NCBI RefSeq assembly: GCF_004342065.1
Contig: NZ_SLZU01000017.1
Location: forward strand, 1-64,000
Direction of reading: 5' to 3'
Origin: Primorskyibacter sedentarius
GTDB lineage: Bacteria > Pseudomonadota > Alphaproteobacteria > Rhodobacterales > Rhodobacteraceae
DNA: 64,000 bases
Under the pieces are notes generated by a model. That model had not been told where the DNA came from, made no database searches, and saw only the letters and a list, made by a program, of their open reading frames with translations. The number at the start of each line of letters is the position of its first letter. The stretch's first letter is position 1. A program made the translations under genes and the position numbers. Positions 61,314 through 64,000 of the stretch are shown here, piece after piece.

Positions 61314-62237
61314 TCAGGAGGATTGCAGAACCCTGTCGGCCATCACCGCGGCCGAGGTCCGGTTGTCGACTCCCATCTTGTGAAATACCTGCTCAAGATG
61401 CTTGTTCACTGTGCGGGCGCTGACGGACAGGATGTCGGCAATGTCGCGGTTGGTCTTGCCGTGAGACAGCCAAAGCAGGACTTCGGCCTCCCGCGCGGTC
61501 AGGCCAAAGGCGGTGAGGAGGCGCTGGTCGTCCGGCAGGCCCGATCCGGACCGCAGACGGACCATCAACTCGCCTTCTGCAAAACCGATCATGGTCAGCG
61601 TGAGCTCTTCGATGAAGAGGGGCCGTGCCTGCGACACCGGGACATTCGCCATTTCCAGAAGCCAGTCGCGCAGGGGGCCTGTGGCATGATCGCCATCAAA
61701 GAGCGGCGCGCCCCGCATATTCTCGATTTCGGCAAGCGCGCTTTGCGTCCCCCAGGACAGCCGCCCATCGGCCAGCATCGCCAGAACGCTTTGATCGGCA
61801 TAATCCAGCGCGGCACGGGCGGATTGGATCGCGCGGGCGTTCATGACGTGACGGGTGATCCTGGCGATCAATTCGTCAATCACCACCGGTTTCGTCACAT
61901 AATCCACACCGCCTGCGCGCAGGCCGGACAGGATATGTTCCGGCTCTGTCAGGCCGGTCATGAAGATCACCGGGGCCGCTTCGGAAATTGGTGGGGCTTT
62001 CAGTCTGCGACAGGTTTCAAACCCGTCCATTCCGGGCATGAGCGCGTCCAGCAGGATCACGTCGGGCCGCACCCTTTGCGTCAGGCGGATGCCCTCTTCG
62101 CCAGAACGCGCCACAAGGACGGTCATCCCGTCATTTTCCAGCGCATCACTGACCAGGCCCAGAGTCTCTGGCGCATCATCAATGACAAGCACAATATATC
62201 GGCCCGGGGTGACGGGGGCGCTGTTGTCGGCTCTCAT
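61314..62237 (-). CDS. LuxR-type DNA-binding response regulator
   Basis: A 307-aa regulator. The receiver domain (about 14-130) has the acidic pocket VIDDAPE and the phosphorylation site DVILLDALMPGMDG (Asp 64), with lysine in VDYVTKPV. A linker (about 135-235) follows, then a LuxR/NarL helix-turn-helix (LTAREAEVLLWLSHGKTNRDIADIL) at the C-terminus. It is preceded by, and overlaps by four bases, the sensor kinase gene on the same strand, its likely partner. The 150-base gap to the aconitase stop holds no clear terminator. Confidence 0.92.
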   Translation of the reverse strand: MRADNSAPVTPGRYIVLVIDDAPETLGLVSDALENDGMTVLVARSGEEGIRLTQRVRPDVILLDALMPGMDGFETCRRLKAPPISEAAPVIFMTGLTEPEHILSGLRAGGVDYVTKPVVIDELIARITRHVMNARAIQSARAALDYADQSVLAMLADGRLSWGTQSALAEIENMRGAPLFDGDHATGPLRDWLLEMANVPVSQARPLFIEELTLTMIGFAEGELMVRLRSGSGLPDDQRLLTAFGLTAREAEVLLWLSHGKTNRDIADILSVSARTVNKHLEQVFHKMGVDNRTSAAVMADRVLQSS

Positions 62238-63925
62238 GTCTCCATCTCCTTCAAAACCCGCGCGATCCCTGCCAGATCATATTCGGCCAGATACCCGTCA
62301 AGGCGCGCGCGCAGCGGGGCGTCCAGCTGGCCGCCCTTTTCCAACGCATCGAGTTCGCGCACCATTCCGGCGGCGTGGCCGATATCTGCCAGCCCGATCA
62401 GGCGTTGCAGCGCGTCGGCGGGCAGTCCCTGTTCCGGGGCGTTGCCGTGTTCTGCCTCGTTGAAGGTCAGGTCCACCTTCAGAAGGGCAGCCATGCGCGA
62501 CACAAGATCGTTGAGCGAATAAGGTTTGACCACGAATGCATCATACAGCCCGTTCCGGTTGACCGGCTGGCGCGCTTCCAAAGCGTGCCCGGTGACCATG
62601 ACGATGGGCGTGGCGCGGTATTTCGGGTTTTCGCGCAATTTTTCCGCCAGCTCCCAACCCGTCATGTCTGGCATGTCGATATCCAGAAGGAACAGATCCG
62701 GGGTAAGTTCATCAACGAAAGTCAGAGCAGTCTTCGCGTCCGAGAATGGTTGCAGCAGAAAGCCCAAAGGCCGCAATACGGTCTCAAGCAGGTTGAGGTG
62801 GTCGGTGTCGTCGTCCACGGCCATGATGGTTTTGCGCGCGCCGGTATATCCGGTGGCGCTTGTCTGGTCGGTGCGCCGCCATGTCGGCCCAAGCGGGGCC
62901 ACCCCCTGAACCGAAGGCAGCATCAGCCGGACGGAAAAGGTGGAGCCCTTGCCCTTTTCGGTATCAACCGTGATCTCTCCACCCAGGATTTCGACCAGCA
63001 GTCGCGTGATTGTCAGGCCCAGCCCCGATCCGCCGGCTGATTTCTGGGTCAGCCGCTCGAAGGGTTTCCAGATCCGGTCCACCTGTTCGGGATCAATGCC
63101 AATGCCGGTATCGCTGATTTCAAACCGCGCAATTTCATTGCGGTAGGACAGCGACAGGCTGACCGATCCGCTGGCGGTATAGCTGATCGCGTTGGATAGC
63201 AGGTTGATAAGGATCTGGCGAAGGCGCTTGGCGTCAAAATCGATCCAGTCCGGCAGATTGCCCTCGATCCGGATGCCAAAATCCAACCCTTTCTCGCGGG
63301 CCTGGCGTTCGAAGATTGCGGAAATCTGGTTGAGCAGGGCAGGGAGGTTGATCCTGTCCCGGTGAATTTCCAGCCGCCCGGCCTCGATCTTCGAGATGTC
63401 GAGCAGGTTTTCGATGAGCCCGGCAAGATGTTCGGACCCGCGCCGGATTGCCAGCACGGCCCCGCGGCGGTTGCGTGGCAGGTCGCCGTCGCGTTCAAGA
63501 ACCTGCGCATAGCCATAGATCGCGTTCAGCGGGGTTCGCAATTCGTGGCTGATGCCGGCCATGTAACGGGTCTTGGCCAGGTTCGCGGCCTCTGCCTTTT
63601 CCTTGGCCGCCTGCAGGGCGGCGTCGGTGCGTTCATGCGCACGGATTTCCTGCAGCAGGCGTTGGGTCTGGATGTCGGCCTCGTGCCGGGCCTTGTGATG
63701 GCTTTCGGCCGTCAGGATGAAGGTCCAGACGATCACACCCACGACCACCAGAACGCTGCAAAAGATGATGGCGAGCACGGCGTCGAGATTGCTGCTGGCG
63801 GCATTGCTGCGGATCACCAGAAGCAAAAGGGCAAAGACCGACACAGGCAGCACCGTCGCCATGATGAACAGGGCCACGCGGGTGGCCAACATCCGGTAGA
63901 GCCTTTCAGGCAGCCAGCGCTTCAT
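62234..63925 (-). CDS. Hybrid sensor histidine kinase with C-terminal receiver domain (N-terminus may extend upstream)
   Basis: At least 563 aa. Two membrane helices (about 14-38 and 48-72) lack a large periplasmic domain between them. A coiled coil (about 75-118) follows, then HisKA with SHELRTPLNAIYGYAQVL (His 127), an HATPase with NLLSNAISYT, SDTGIGID and GGSGLGLTI, and a receiver with LLDIDMPDMTGW. The last 70 residues are helical but lack an Hpt histidine motif. ATG 63925 has no ribosome site, and the frame stays open to the window edge at 64000, so a longer N-terminus is possible. Confidence 0.9.
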   Translation of the reverse strand: MKRWLPERLYRMLATRVALFIMATVLPVSVFALLLLVIRSNAASSNLDAVLAIIFCSVLVVVGVIVWTFILTAESHHKARHEADIQTQRLLQEIRAHERTDAALQAAKEKAEAANLAKTRYMAGISHELRTPLNAIYGYAQVLERDGDLPRNRRGAVLAIRRGSEHLAGLIENLLDISKIEAGRLEIHRDRINLPALLNQISAIFERQAREKGLDFGIRIEGNLPDWIDFDAKRLRQILINLLSNAISYTASGSVSLSLSYRNEIARFEISDTGIGIDPEQVDRIWKPFERLTQKSAGGSGLGLTITRLLVEILGGEITVDTEKGKGSTFSVRLMLPSVQGVAPLGPTWRRTDQTSATGYTGARKTIMAVDDDTDHLNLLETVLRPLGFLLQPFSDAKTALTFVDELTPDLFLLDIDMPDMTGWELAEKLRENPKYRATPIVMVTGHALEARQPVNRNGLYDAFVVKPYSLNDLVSRMAALLKVDLTFNEAEHGNAPEQGLPADALQRLIGLADIGHAAGMVRELDALEKGGQLDAPLRARLDGYLAEYDLAGIARVLKEMET

Positions 63926-64000
63926 CGCGGAGATGAAGACATGGTCTATGCGCGCCTGCGGTTTGCAGGCATCGCGGCAAGAGGCATCCAGCGTGCAACA

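Overview
The window looks like a chromosomal segment of a marine or otherwise heterotrophic alphaproteobacterium, most likely a Rhodobacteraceae (Roseobacter-group) species. This is inferred from the GC-rich coding style, ATGA-type start/stop overlaps, the thiDOSGEF-thiY-tenA-thiZX layout, a stand-alone pta, fused-permease Fe(III)-type ABC importers, tripartite tricarboxylate transporters and AcoR/GntR-governed catabolic islands. No rRNA, tRNA, CRISPR or prophage was recognised. The only mobile element is one compact IS200-type insertion.

Layout. 1-378: 3' end of pta. 561-8732: a TPP riboswitch and an eleven-gene thiamin operon. It covers HMP-P kinase, thiazole synthesis and coupling (thiD, O, S, G, E, F), plus an HMP-type importer (thiY, Z, X) interleaved with two different TenA proteins. 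8945-11868: a SnoaL-FMO fusion flavoprotein and a butanediol-dehydrogenase-like enzyme. 12115-14429: divergent PhyH dioxygenase and LacI regulator. 14514-18434: divergent Na/Pi and Pit phosphate transporters. 18783-21997: four overlapping genes built around a Tat-exported VAO-type flavoprotein. 22169-24896: MipA-like porin, CbpA/CbpM chaperone pair and a small unknown. 24954-25482: the IS200-type element. 25832-30772: Fe(III)-type ABC importer with a phosphatase. 30787-33660: inositol-monophosphatase-like gene and ggt.

34118-44525 is the first unusual block. It encodes a two-subunit E1 (AcoA/AcoB-like), a free-standing 77-aa lipoyl carrier, an E2 catalytic core without lipoyl or binding domain, and a lipoate-ligase-like protein. 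These are followed by a DUF1330 protein, a Tat-exported gluconate-2-dehydrogenase-type small subunit with its Fe-S-bearing GMC partner, a secreted VOC protein and a HupE-like membrane protein. The convergent regulator is AcoR-like but lacks the sigma-54 GAFTGA loop. Five gene junctions in this block carry hairpins. Periplasmic oxidation of an alcohol followed by intracellular TPP/lipoyl-dependent cleavage is a reasonable inference, but the substrate is unknown.

44960-49329: an RND efflux pair. 49510-61163 is the second unusual block. It has a GntR regulator with two winged-helix units overlapping mgsA, and a divergent TctCBA importer. Downstream of the importer lie an isocitrate/isopropylmalate-dehydrogenase-family enzyme, an Asp/Glu-racemase-fold protein lacking its second cysteine, OtnK and OtnC homologues, an RraA-like protein and a complete aconitase-family hydratase. 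Together these suggest import and breakdown of a hydroxy di- or tricarboxylic acid, possibly to dihydroxyacetone phosphate, the substrate of MgsA. 61314-64000: a LuxR-type response regulator and a hybrid sensor kinase, possibly with an upstream start beyond the window.
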